From Clostridium_AD sp036569345 (lineage in GTDB: Bacteria > Bacillota > Clostridia > Clostridiales > Clostridiaceae): 64,000 bases of DNA. Numbering within the stretch: the first letter of the stretch is position 1; each line of letters starts with the position of its first letter. The notes under the pieces are model-generated. The model made no database searches and was not told where the DNA came from. It saw only the letters and a program-made list of their open reading frames with translations. Shown here in pieces: positions 18,814-27,497 of the stretch. Location of the stretch: positions 15,617 to 79,616 of the forward strand of contig NZ_DATCQT010000172.1 in assembly GCF_036569345.1 (NCBI RefSeq). Direction: 5' to 3'. Position numbers and translations under genes: made by a program.

Positions 18814-20115
18814 TTAAATTTTATAAAATTCTTCAAAGGATTTTATAACATAAAAATGGTCCATTACTCCCCCTAATTCCCTAATAGAATGCATAGCTAG
18901 AGTTGGGCTTCCCATATCTACTGAGCGTATGTTTAGATGAGTTGAAGATATTGGTCCTATAGTTGATCCACCACGTGCATCAGAGCGATTAACAAATTTT
19001 TGCACAGGAACTCCTGCTTTTTCGCAAACTAATTCATAAACCGCATCAGAGTTACTGTCAGTGGTGTAACTTTGATTGGCACTTATTTTTATAACTGGGC
19101 CCTTATTCATGTAAGGCTTATTTGTTGGATCATTTTTTTCTGGACTATTAGGATGAAGCGCATGTGCATTATCAGCAGATATTATAAAGGATTTAGAAAT
19201 AGCTCTTAAAAAATCCTCTCTATTTTTGTCTAAAGATATTGTAATTCGCTCTAATATATTAAGTAGCATATTTGAGTCCGCGCCTTGCTTAGTTGCACTT
19301 CCAACCTCTTCGTTATCAAAACAAACCATTACATTTGTTGCCTCTACGGCAGATGTTTTAGATAACGCCCTTATTCCTGCATGTACCATAGCTAAATCAT
19401 CTAATCTTGAGCTTGAAATAAATTCATTGTTTAAACCGATAATTGATCCCTTTTCGTATTCATAAAGGAATAAATCAAAGTCTATGATTTGTTTAAGTTC
19501 TACAGATAATTCTTTTGCAATGGCATTCATAAGATAATTATTTTTTTCTAATTCTTCATTTACCATTGATAAAAGTGGCAATGTATCCTTTTGTTTATTT
19601 AGTTCAAATCCAGTGTTTATTTCTCTATTCATATGAATAGCTAAATTAGGAATTATCATTATAGGCTTATTAATATTCACTAACTTAGTTTCTGGATATA
19701 AAGTATTTTCGCCTCGCAAAGTTACCCTACCAGCTACAGCTAGAGGTCTATCCATCCAAGTATTTAATATAGGTCCGCCATAAACTTCTGTGTTTAATCT
19801 TACATATATATTATCTACTACCATTTCCGGATTTGGCTTAATTCTAAAACTAGGAGAATCCGTATGTGCTGCAATAATCTTGAATCCATTTTCCTGAATT
19901 TTTCCCTCTCCAACTACAAACGCTATTAGTGCAGAGTTATTTTTAGTCACAAAGTATTTCCCGCCTTTTTTAAGGTCCCACTTTTCATCTTCTTTAATTT
20001 CTATGAATTTTGCTTTACATAAGTCTTCTTTTACCTTTTCTACAACATGAAAAGCGGTTGGACTATCATAAATAAAATCAATAAGATTTTGGGCAAATTC
20101 TAATTCTTTGTTCAT
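18814..20115 (-). CDS. apeB: M18 family aminopeptidase
   Basis: Zinc aminopeptidase of the M18 (aspartyl aminopeptidase) family, cytoplasmic and probably dodecameric. Metal ligand motif A-A-H-T-D-S-P-S-F has His84 and Asp86. S-S-R-L-D-D-L and C-F-D-N-E-E-V-G-S supply the bridging Asp and the catalytic and ligand Glu residues, and G-P-I-S-S-T-H-L near the C-terminus supplies the last His. 433 aa is the normal length. GGAGG precedes the ATG. Monocistronic between terminators. Fits the peptide-using metabolism seen elsewhere in the window; substrate preference for acidic N-terminal residues is inferred from the family. Confidence 0.94.
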   Translation of the reverse strand: MNKELEFAQNLIDFIYDSPTAFHVVEKVKEDLCKAKFIEIKEDEKWDLKKGGKYFVTKNNSALIAFVVGEGKIQENGFKIIAAHTDSPSFRIKPNPEMVVDNIYVRLNTEVYGGPILNTWMDRPLAVAGRVTLRGENTLYPETKLVNINKPIMIIPNLAIHMNREINTGFELNKQKDTLPLLSMVNEELEKNNYLMNAIAKELSVELKQIIDFDLFLYEYEKGSIIGLNNEFISSSRLDDLAMVHAGIRALSKTSAVEATNVMVCFDNEEVGSATKQGADSNMLLNILERITISLDKNREDFLRAISKSFIISADNAHALHPNSPEKNDPTNKPYMNKGPVIKISANQSYTTDSNSDAVYELVCEKAGVPVQKFVNRSDARGGSTIGPISSTHLNIRSVDMGSPTLAMHSIRELGGVMDHFYVIKSFEEFYKI

Positions 20116-20288
20116 ATATATTCCTCCAATGAATGTGCTTTAAATAAATACTTTTCTTATTCCTTTCACCATTATATCAAAAATTTTCATAATATTTCTA
20201 TATAATCTTAATTAATGATATAATTGAACCTAAAATATATGTTTAGAATTAATTGTTTAAATTATACTATATATTCAGAGGTGTAAAT

Positions 20289-21476
20289 ATGTTATCAAAA
20301 TTCTTAATTTCAAAATTCGTAAAAAATTATAAAGACGTTCACGATAAAAAGGTAAGAGATTCCTATGGTTACCTAGGAGGATTAGTTGGTATTGTAGTAA
20401 ATTTAATTCTTTTTACTGTAAAACTAATTATAGGAATAATATCAAATAGTATAGCAGTTACTGCAGATGCTTTTAATAATCTTTCAGATGTAGCTTCGTC
20501 TGTTATTACAATTCTAGGTTTTAAACTAGCTAGTAAACCCCCAGATAAAGAACATCCTTTTGGTCACGGGAGGCTTGAATATATTTCTGGACTTATAGTT
20601 TCCTTTTTAGTAATGCTTGTAGGTATTGAGTTCATTAAAACCTCTTTCGGCAGAATAATTCATCCCTCAAAAGTGATTTTCAGCCTTATACCCTTCATAT
20701 TAATATTAATTTCTATAATATTTAAAATTTGGATTAGTGGATTTAATAAGACAATAGGTAAAGCTATAAAATCTTCTGCATTAGAAGCTTCTTCCACTGA
20801 TGCATTAAGTGATGTATTTAGTTCAAGCTGCGTTGCATTATCATTACTCCTATCTATTTGGATTGATTTTCCCCTAGATGGGTACATTGGAATACTTGTA
20901 TCTCTTATAATAATATATGCAGGTTATACACTTATTAAAAAAACCATAAATCCCTTACTTGGTGAAGCTCCAGATAAAGGCCTCGTTGAGGGGCTTGAAA
21001 CAAAATTACTATCTTATAATTATATTACCGGAGCACATGATTTAGTTATTCATAACTATGGTCCCGGTAGATGCATGGCTTCTATTCACGCAGAAGTCCC
21101 CTGTGATATTTCTGTAGTTAAAATTCATGAAATTATCGACAAGGCTGAAAAAGAAATTTCCGAGGAATTTAGCATATATCTAGTTATTCACATGGACCCT
21201 ATAAATACAGATGATGAGGAGGTTAATGCCTCTCACGCAGAACTTTTAAATGTACTAAAATATTTTTCTATAATAAAATCAATTCATGACTTTAGAATTG
21301 TAGGAGAAGGCGAATATAAAAATTTAATTTTTGATGCTGTAATTGATTTTAATTCAACTTTTACAAAAGATGATGAAATTAAACTAGAAACCGAAATCAG
21401 TATAGAGCTTAAAAAATGTTGCCCTAGTTACAATGTCGTGATGACACTAGATAGAGATTATTTAGGTGTCCAGTAA
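20289..21476 (+). CDS. Cation diffusion facilitator (CDF) family metal exporter
   Basis: Proton-coupled divalent metal efflux protein. The ATG at 20289 has GAGGTG 6 bases upstream; the longer in-frame start at 20253 would add 12 residues before the usual N-terminus. Motifs: A-V-T-A-D-A-F-N-N-L-S-D-V-A-S-S (Asp60, Asn63, Asp67), H-P-F-G-H-G-R-L-E-Y (residues 89-98), and a later E-A-S-S-T-D-A-L-S-D-V with the second Asp pair. About six membrane helices are followed by a cytoplasmic domain of about 190 residues, longer than minimal CDFs, consistent with an extra C-terminal subdomain. Asn63 replaces the His usual in zinc-selective members, so the metal could be Mn, Fe or another ion. Confidence 0.92.
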   Translation: MLSKFLISKFVKNYKDVHDKKVRDSYGYLGGLVGIVVNLILFTVKLIIGIISNSIAVTADAFNNLSDVASSVITILGFKLASKPPDKEHPFGHGRLEYISGLIVSFLVMLVGIEFIKTSFGRIIHPSKVIFSLIPFILILISIIFKIWISGFNKTIGKAIKSSALEASSTDALSDVFSSSCVALSLLLSIWIDFPLDGYIGILVSLIIIYAGYTLIKKTINPLLGEAPDKGLVEGLETKLLSYNYITGAHDLVIHNYGPGRCMASIHAEVPCDISVVKIHEIIDKAEKEISEEFSIYLVIHMDPINTDDEEVNASHAELLNVLKYFSIIKSIHDFRIVGEGEYKNLIFDAVIDFNSTFTKDDEIKLETEISIELKKCCPSYNVVMTLDRDYLGVQ

Positions 21477-21480
21477 AATT

Positions 21481-21542
21481 AAAAAAGTATATATTACTCG
21501 TAATGCTTGATTCAATGCATTATACGTAATATATACTTTTTT
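21481..21542 (+). terminator. long terminator hairpin after the CDF gene
   Basis: About 26-bp stem with few mismatches (AAAAAAGTATATATTAC pairing with GTAATATATACTTTTTT) followed by T-run, 4 bp after the stop codon. Confidence 0.88.
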
Positions 21543-21611
21543 TGTGCGTACAACATATAAGAAAACTCATAGAAAATTTTCCACTATGTGTTTCTTTTAG
21601 TCCTACATTAT

Positions 21612-21785
21612 TTATTTTCTAATAGTAAAAATTTGAAAAGTAACCCCAAACTTATCGGTCACTATGCCATATGAGGGGCTAAAGTAAATTTCACTAAGTT
21701 CAACAATTATTTTACCATTTTCCTTCAATTTCTCGTAAAACTGTTTAGTTATTGAGATATCATCGCTTATGCAATTATCCAAAAA
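21612..21785 (-). pseudogene. C-terminal remnant of a VOC/PhnB-like protein
   Basis: The minus-strand frame ending at TAA 21612-21614 encodes about 57 residues without a start codon, bounded upstream by stop codons. It contains F-Y-E-K-L-K-E-N-G-K-I and S-P-S-Y-G-I-V-T-D-K-F-G-V-T-F-Q-I, the characteristic last helix and strands of PhnB-like (3-demethylubiquinone-9 3-methyltransferase domain) proteins, which are normally 130-150 aa. The N-terminal two thirds are missing, and the neighbouring DNA carries a repeat element and a tiny ORF, suggesting deletion or insertion-driven decay. Confidence 0.75.
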
Positions 21786-21906
21786 CCTTTAGAGTTAATA
21801 ACATGCGTAAAAGAAAAACTAAATATAATCTTAAATCAGTATAAATAATTAAAATATAAATAAACCTCTTATGTGATTTCATATATCAGCTCATATTGTT
21901 ATAGGA

Positions 21907-22002
21907 TTACCAAAAATGAATAGACGCCATTGCCGATAATATCAATAACAAAACAAGTATTATAGACACTACAATCAGTCTATTTTTTGATGATGGTCTC
22001 AT
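21907..22002 (-). CDS. 31-aa single-pass membrane peptide
   Basis: ATG at 22002 follows AAAGGGAG at 7 bases. The peptide has a basic start (M-R-P-S-S-K-N-R), one hydrophobic helix (residues about 9-26, L-I-V-V-S-I-I-L-V-L-L-L-I-L), and ends H-F-W. The ribosome site and ideal topology argue that it is translated. It could be a small regulatory membrane protein or a type I toxin; no antisense RNA was identified. It sits between the VOC remnant and the large repeat. Confidence 0.5.
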   Translation of the reverse strand: MRPSSKNRLIVVSIILVLLLILSAMASIHFW

Positions 22003-22157
22003 ATAATACTCCCTTTCCACTGTTTATAATGATAGATTAATAACAAGCATAAATTTCTCGATAGTAGCTCCAAATAAAGACTTTTGGGTAAGAGTTATTA
22101 AGATTTCTCATGTTTTTGTTTGCCATCCCTCTCAAATAATATAAAGTATAATATTTA

Positions 22158-22419
22158 CCGAAGTGGCTTGCAATAAGAAGCGAAGAAACATTGAAATTTC
22201 ATTTAGCAATTCTTCTTTTGCGCAAATAAAATTCTCGTAAGCCTGACAGGAAGTCAGGCTAGCGAACCCGAGACAGGACGTCGAGTGTGAGCACATAACA
22301 ATTAATAATTGTTATGTCCCCCAGCGAACCACCCAGAGGTAGAGAATTTTATTGTAGCAAAAGATTAGAATTTCTTAATGAAATTTCACGTTTTGAGCTC
22401 ATATTGCAAGGCACGCCGG
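22158..22419. repeat. large structured inverted-repeat element, copy 2
   Basis: Same orientation and layout as 7486-7711. Terminal arms pair (GTG.CTTGCAAT / ATTGCAAG.CAC), and an inner hairpin AGCCTGAC-AGGAA-GTCAGGCT replaces the copy 1 hairpin with different but still complementary bases. The CCCGAGACAGGACGTCGAG block is identical. The loop side carries a 45-bp insertion (22291-22337). The element ends 20 bp before the lysA stop. The rest of 21786-22157 is AT-rich apart from the 31-aa ORF. Confidence 0.8.
22291..22337. repeat. short palindromic repeat unit, copy 2, nested in the large element
   Basis: GCACATAACAATT and AATTGTTATGTCCCC form the palindrome, followed by a tail with CACCCA, as at 7330-7379. 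Copy 1 of the large element lacks this segment at the same point (GTGTGA then GGTAGAG nearly adjoin), so it reads as a later insertion into a pre-existing repeat. Confidence 0.65.
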
Positions 22420-22439
22420 AATTTAGATACTTTCATTAC

Positions 22440-23738
22440 CTATAGACATACTTCATTGCTAATCATGTCTTGATAAGTTTGTCTTTTACATATAAGTTTA
22501 TGGCTACCTTCATTTACCAAAACCACCGGTGCCTTAGGTATCTTATTATAATTACTGCTCATTGAGTATCCATAAGCCCCAGTTGAAAGTACAGCCATAA
22601 GGTCTCCACTATTAACCATTGGTAGTTTTACACCTTCGAGTAATATATCTCCACTTTCGCAACACTTACCTGCTATTGTGACTACTTCTGTACATGGACC
22701 ACTTATTTTATTTGCCAGTACGCATTGATATTGTGCATTATATAAGGCCGGTCTTATATTATCTGTCATTCCGCCATCCACTGCCACATATTTTCTAACC
22801 TCTGGTATATCCTTTATAGCTCCTACAGTGTATAATGTTATTCCTGCATTAGCTACAATAGACCTGCCTGGCTCTATAACAAGAATAGGATAGTTTATTC
22901 CAAATTCTTTGCACTTAATTTTAGCTTCCTCAATTATTGCAGAGCAAAAATCCTCTATTTCCTTAGGCTCATCACCTATGTCATAATAAACACCAAAACC
23001 CCCACCTAAATCTAATTCTTCTATATCATAATTAAATTTTTCTTTGATATTTTTAATTAAAGATGTCATTATGTGCACAGCCTCTCTATAAGGTTCTAAT
23101 TCAAAAATTTGAGACCCTATATGGCAATGAAGTCCTGAAAGTTTTATATTTGTTAGACTCAAAGCAGTCCTTATAACTTGTTCTAACTCATTATTTAATA
23201 TTGTAAATCCAAACTTTGAATCAATTTGTCCAGTTTTTATATAATCATGAGTATGAGCCTCTATTCCTGGAGTTACCCTAAGAATAACCCGTTGTATAAT
23301 GCCTTTTTTCTTTGCTTTTTCATCTATTATTTCCATTTCGTGAAGATTATCTACCACAAAAGTACCTACTCCAAGCCTTATTGCCATTTCAATTTCATCT
23401 ATTGTTTTATTATTACCATGAAAATATACCTTTTCAAGTGGAAAATCGGCCTTACACGCAGTATACAATTCTCCTCCTGAAACTACATCTAAATATAAAC
23501 CTTCATTTTTTATAATTTCACACATAGCAATAGTTAAAAATGCTTTTCCAGCATAAGCTACTTTGTTATGTTCCCCTTCTGCTTTAAAAGATTTATAGAA
23601 CCTTCTACAATTATCTCGTATTAGTTGTTCATCCATTATATAAAGAGGGGTACCGTATTCCTTAGCAAGAACCTGAGCACTAACACCTGCAATACTTAAT
23701 ATATTATTTTCATTCTTTATATTACCAAAAAATCTCAC
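22440..23738 (-). CDS. lysA: Diaminopimelate decarboxylase
   Basis: PLP enzyme converting meso-diaminopimelate to lysine. Fold-type III barrel with the PLP lysine in K-V-A-Y-A-G-K-A-F near residue 45, H-C-H-I-G-S-Q near 185, a D-L-G-G-G-F-G-V-Y-Y glycine loop, E-P-G-R-S-I-V-A-N-A-G phosphate site, and C-C-E-S-G-D near the end as the partner-subunit active-site strand. The GTG at 23738 is the best start: GGAGGG lies about 6 bases before it, and it gives 432 aa, the usual length. It follows lysC by 28 bp and shares the lysine riboswitch transcript. Confidence 0.95.
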   Translation of the reverse strand: MRFFGNIKNENNILSIAGVSAQVLAKEYGTPLYIMDEQLIRDNCRRFYKSFKAEGEHNKVAYAGKAFLTIAMCEIIKNEGLYLDVVSGGELYTACKADFPLEKVYFHGNNKTIDEIEMAIRLGVGTFVVDNLHEMEIIDEKAKKKGIIQRVILRVTPGIEAHTHDYIKTGQIDSKFGFTILNNELEQVIRTALSLTNIKLSGLHCHIGSQIFELEPYREAVHIMTSLIKNIKEKFNYDIEELDLGGGFGVYYDIGDEPKEIEDFCSAIIEEAKIKCKEFGINYPILVIEPGRSIVANAGITLYTVGAIKDIPEVRKYVAVDGGMTDNIRPALYNAQYQCVLANKISGPCTEVVTIAGKCCESGDILLEGVKLPMVNSGDLMAVLSTGAYGYSMSSNYNKIPKAPVVLVNEGSHKLICKRQTYQDMISNEVCL

Positions 23739-23766
23739 ATAAATCCCTCCTTCCATAAAACCTTGT

Positions 23767-24969
23767 TTATAAATCAAATTCCTTTGCAACAACCTTGATA
23801 GCCTTTAGTTTGTCTGAAGTTTTAATAGCACAGGTAATTCTTATTTCTGATGTGGTTATCATTTTAATTTCAATATCATTTTTATTAAAAACCCTAAACA
23901 TTCTAGCTGCTACTCCAGAGGTTGTTTTCATGCCAAGACCCACCATGGAAAATTTGGTTATGTCCTCATCAACTATTACTTTATTATCTACTGGTGTTAA
24001 TTTATCTATAATTTCAAGACTTTCCTTTAAACTTTCTTTAGGAATTGTAAATGATACACTTACCATTCCATCTACTGGTGATGATTGACTTATCATATCT
24101 ATATTAACTCTTTTACTTCCTATAGCTTCAAATATTGTGGACAATATATTCACACCTTTGGGTATATTCTTAAGAGTTACTTCCACATCATCATCATTAG
24201 TTGCTATACCTGTTACTGGTTTACTTTCCATATTCATGTTTTTTACCTCCTTAATTACAGTTCCTTTAATATCACTATCACTTAGACCTACATATATAGG
24301 TATACTGTATTTTTGAGCAAGCTCTATTGACCTTGAGTGCATTATTTGAGCTCCTAGACTTGCTAGTTCAAGCATCTCTTCATATTCTATTTCATCTAAT
24401 TTTTTAGCTTCACTGTATGCCCTAGGATCTACACTATAAATTCCAGAAACATCAGTATATATTTCACACCTGCCATTAAGCTTTACAGCCAGTGCAACGG
24501 CTGTAGTATCTGATCCGCCCCTACCTAAAGTTGTAATGTCACCTTCTCCATTTATTCCTTGGAAGCCTGCAACTATTACAATTTTACCCTCTTTTAAGCT
24601 TTTTTTAACCTTGTTACCGTGTATATCTTCAATTAATGCTTTACCATATTGTCCACTAGTCTTAATTCCAATTTGATATGCAGTATAACTTATGGCATCA
24701 TACCCAAGGTCTTTAATTGCCATAGCTAATAATGCGCTTGAAATTATTTCTCCTGTTGAGAGTAATGCATCTAATTCTCTTTTATCCGGTTCTTCTCCTA
24801 TCCCTTTAGATAGAGCCAATAATTCATCTGTAGTATCTCCCATAGCAGATACTACTATAACTAATTCTGTATCCTTGTTTTTTCTCTTTATTATGCTTTG
24901 TGCAATTCCTTTAATTTTCTCTGTAGTACCTACAGATGAACCTCCATATTTTTGAACAACTACTGCCAT
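23767..24969 (-). CDS. lysC: Aspartate kinase (monofunctional, two ACT domains)
   Basis: First step of the aspartate family pathway. N-terminal kinase domain opens V-V-V-Q-K-Y-G-G-S-S-V-G-T, with the substrate-binding G-R-G-G-S-D-T-T-A near residue 150 and the Y-T-D-V-S-G-I-Y segment after it. Two C-terminal ACT regulatory domains follow (about residues 255-400), for feedback control by lysine and/or threonine. 400 aa, normal. The ATG at 24969 gives the expected N-terminus; a TTG two codons earlier is also possible. With lysA it forms the lysine branch operon. Confidence 0.95.
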   Translation of the reverse strand: MAVVVQKYGGSSVGTTEKIKGIAQSIIKRKNKDTELVIVVSAMGDTTDELLALSKGIGEEPDKRELDALLSTGEIISSALLAMAIKDLGYDAISYTAYQIGIKTSGQYGKALIEDIHGNKVKKSLKEGKIVIVAGFQGINGEGDITTLGRGGSDTTAVALAVKLNGRCEIYTDVSGIYSVDPRAYSEAKKLDEIEYEEMLELASLGAQIMHSRSIELAQKYSIPIYVGLSDSDIKGTVIKEVKNMNMESKPVTGIATNDDDVEVTLKNIPKGVNILSTIFEAIGSKRVNIDMISQSSPVDGMVSVSFTIPKESLKESLEIIDKLTPVDNKVIVDEDITKFSMVGLGMKTTSGVAARMFRVFNKNDIEIKMITTSEIRITCAIKTSDKLKAIKVVAKEFDL

Positions 24970-25095
24970 AATCAAATCATCTCCTGGGTCGCTGCCTATT
25001 AACAGCTAATAAATTTACAACTTTTCGTATCCCTTATTATGTAATAATATTTTAAGATTTTCTTTTGCACTGTTAATACATAACTCCAAAAAAAA

Positions 25096-25325
25096 ATTAT
25101 GCAGCAAAGGAACACCCTTGCTGCATAAAATATTTTTTCATACAAACTTCGTGTACCTTGTAGCTCTCCACTGACAAATCAGTGACAACTTTACACATAT
25201 TATGTATAAAACCAGAAAATAACTTTACCAAATATATTTTCTTCGGCCATAGCTCCTTTTCTTATCCATCTTAGCATGCCTGCTCCGAATAAGTACTAAT
25301 AGATACAGCACCTCTACCCTAGGTA
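25096..25325 (-). promoter_or_regulatory. Lysine riboswitch (L box) upstream of lysC-lysA
   Basis: The minus strand shows the L-box consensus in order: GGGTAGAGGTGC, TTAGTACTTATTCGGAGCA, AAGGAGCTATGGCCGAAG, then pairing elements, and a terminator ATGCAGCAAGGG / CCTTTGCTGCAT (25098-25127) followed by a T-run. Lysine binding should favour the terminator and shut off lysC-lysA. Confidence 0.94.
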
Positions 25326-25348
25326 GTTTATTTATTTAATTGTTTATT

Positions 25349-25377
25349 AGTTTATCACAGTATGTTTATAATCACAA
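25349..25377 (-). promoter_or_regulatory. candidate promoter of lysC-lysA
   Basis: Reverse complement reads TTGTGA, 17-bp spacer, TAAACT, ending about 25 bp before the lysine riboswitch. The -10 box is weak, so this is moderate evidence. Confidence 0.45.
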
Positions 25378-25579
25378 GTATTAATTATAGAGCTTTTTTA
25401 AAATATATATATACTATTTATATATTTCGCTACTAATTCCTCTGCCTAGGACTAACCTAGCATATTCTTACTACACTATATACATAAAGAACAGTGTTAA
25501 TACATTTTTTTATACACCATTTAATTTGATTTACATAACATATATATGACACTGTTATTTAATTTTAGGAGATGATAAA

Positions 25580-27421
25580 ATGTGTGGCATTGCAGGATGG
25601 GTAAATTTATATGCAAGTATTGAAAAAGATGATAGAATACTTTTTAAAATGACTGATACCTTAAAAAAAAGAGGACCTGATGCTAGTGGTTTTCATTTTT
25701 CAAAACATGCTATTTTAGGCCATAGACGTCTTGTGGTTGTTGACCCTGAAGGTGGAGCACAACCAATGACAAAAAAAATAGGAAATAATACCTATACCAT
25801 TGTTTATAATGGTGAGTTATATAATACCGAAGAAGTAAGGAAAATATTAAAAGAAAATGGATTTAGTTTTTCCTCCTATTCCGATACTGAAGTGCTTTTA
25901 ATAGCCTATATCTTTTGGGGGGTCGAATGCGTTAAACATATAAATGGCATTTATGCCTTTGGGGTTTGGAATGAGCAACATCAAACATTATTTCTAGCAA
26001 GAGACCCCCTAGGAGTTAAACCTCTATTTTATACAATAAAAGATAATTCCTTAATCTTTGGATCTGAAATAAAAACTCTTTTAGCTCATCCATTGGTAGA
26101 TCCAATTCTTGATAAACAAGGGCTTACTGAACTCTTTGGCTTTGGGCCTGCAAGACCTCTTGGTAGTGGAATCTTTAAAAATATAAAAGAATTACCACCT
26201 TCATTTAGCTTGATTTATAGTAAAGATGGCCTTAAAACTAAGGAATATTGGAAACTTACCGCTAAAGCTCATGATGAGAATTTAGCTACAACTGCGGAAC
26301 ACTTGCGTTCCTTGCTAGTAGATTCAATAGAAAGGCAGCTTGTTGCTGATGTTCCAGTGTGTACCTTTTTATCCGGTGGCCTTGACTCTAGTATAATTTC
26401 AGCCGTAGCTTCTTCATACTTTAAAAAGAATAATTTACCAAACTTAAACACTTATTCTATAGATTATGTTGATAATAGAAAGTTTTTTAAACCTACGGAA
26501 TTTCAACCAAACACAGATGCAGACTGGATTTATAAAATGGTAGACTATATTGGATCAGATCATCACGATATACTAATTGATACACCTGAGCTAACATCAT
26601 ATCTTAAAGATGCAGTTGTTGCTACCGATTTGCCAGGTATGGCTGACGTAGATTCCTCATTATATCTATTTTGCAAAGAGGTAAGAAAAAAGTCTACAGT
26701 TGCATTATCTGGTGAGTGCGCAGATGAGCTCTTCGGTGGCTACCCATGGTTTAGACGTGAAGAAGATATAAATGCAACCACCTTTCCTTGGTCTAAATTT
26801 GTAAGTGATAGAAAAAGTATATTATCTCCAGACCTTCAAAATCTTCCGTTAGAGGAATATGTTCAAGAAAAATATGATGAAAGTCTTCGTAATGTTCCAG
26901 GACTTCCTGGTGAAAGTCCCAGAGAGCATAGAATGAGAGAATTATTCTATTTAAATATAAAATGGTTCATGATAACCTTGCTTACAAGAAAAGATAGAAT
27001 GAGTATGGCTAGCGGCCTTGAGGTAAGAGTTCCTTTTGCAGACCAAAGACTTGTAGAATATGCCTATAATATTCCTATGGATATGAAATATTATAAAGAT
27101 CGTGAAAAAGGAGTTCTACGTCAAGCTCTTACAGGACTGCTTCCAGATGATGTGCTTTGGCGGAAAAAGAGTCCGTATCCAAAAACCCATAACCCAGGCT
27201 ATACTATAGCAGTTCAAAAGCTAATGAATGGCATAATAAATGATAAATCCTCACCTATTCTACAACTCATAGACAAAAAATATGTTCAGGAAATAGTTGA
27301 TTCAGGTGGCAAATCATATGGTAAACCTTGGTATGGTCAACTTATGACGGGGCCACAACTTCTTGCTTATCTAGTCCAAGTAGATATTTGGCTTAGGGAA
27401 TATAAGGTTATTTTAGAATAG
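25580..27421 (+). CDS. asnB: Asparagine synthase (glutamine-hydrolysing)
   Basis: Makes asparagine from aspartate, glutamine and ATP. Met-Cys-Gly-Ile at the N-terminus exposes the catalytic Cys2 of the class II glutaminase domain, with R-G-P-D-A-S-G and Y-N-G-E-L-Y for glutamine binding. The synthetase domain has the PP-loop S-G-G-L-D-S-S near residue 265 and S-G-E-C-A-D-E-L-F-G-G-Y-P-W further on. 613 aa, full length. AGGAGATGATAAA precedes the ATG. Monocistronic with a strong terminator. The 250 bp upstream hold no Asn T-box that I can see, only AT-rich DNA and a loose AACAGTG/CACTGTT inverted pair (25491, 25552). Confidence 0.96.
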   Translation: MCGIAGWVNLYASIEKDDRILFKMTDTLKKRGPDASGFHFSKHAILGHRRLVVVDPEGGAQPMTKKIGNNTYTIVYNGELYNTEEVRKILKENGFSFSSYSDTEVLLIAYIFWGVECVKHINGIYAFGVWNEQHQTLFLARDPLGVKPLFYTIKDNSLIFGSEIKTLLAHPLVDPILDKQGLTELFGFGPARPLGSGIFKNIKELPPSFSLIYSKDGLKTKEYWKLTAKAHDENLATTAEHLRSLLVDSIERQLVADVPVCTFLSGGLDSSIISAVASSYFKKNNLPNLNTYSIDYVDNRKFFKPTEFQPNTDADWIYKMVDYIGSDHHDILIDTPELTSYLKDAVVATDLPGMADVDSSLYLFCKEVRKKSTVALSGECADELFGGYPWFRREEDINATTFPWSKFVSDRKSILSPDLQNLPLEEYVQEKYDESLRNVPGLPGESPREHRMRELFYLNIKWFMITLLTRKDRMSMASGLEVRVPFADQRLVEYAYNIPMDMKYYKDREKGVLRQALTGLLPDDVLWRKKSPYPKTHNPGYTIAVQKLMNGIINDKSSPILQLIDKKYVQEIVDSGGKSYGKPWYGQLMTGPQLLAYLVQVDIWLREYKVILE

Positions 27422-27453
27422 GACAGTAAATACAAAATTAAAAGAAGAAGTTT

Positions 27454-27496
27454 CAAAAGAGACACTATAGAATTTTTTTCTACAGTGTCTCTTTTG
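27454..27496. terminator. bidirectional terminator after asnB
   Basis: Stem CAAAAGAGACACT(A)TAGAA with its complement and a T-rich loop; lies between the convergent asnB and LysM-GH18 genes. Confidence 0.88.
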
Positions 27497-27497
27497 T

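Noticed and set aside
21979..22140. plus-strand open stretch resembling a protein fragment (V-A-P-N-K-D-F-W-V-R)
   Set aside because: No start, no recognisable family and no support from neighbouring frames.
25330..25579. possible Asn T-box before asnB
   Set aside because: No AGGGTGGNACCGCG-like core and no terminator/antiterminator pair.
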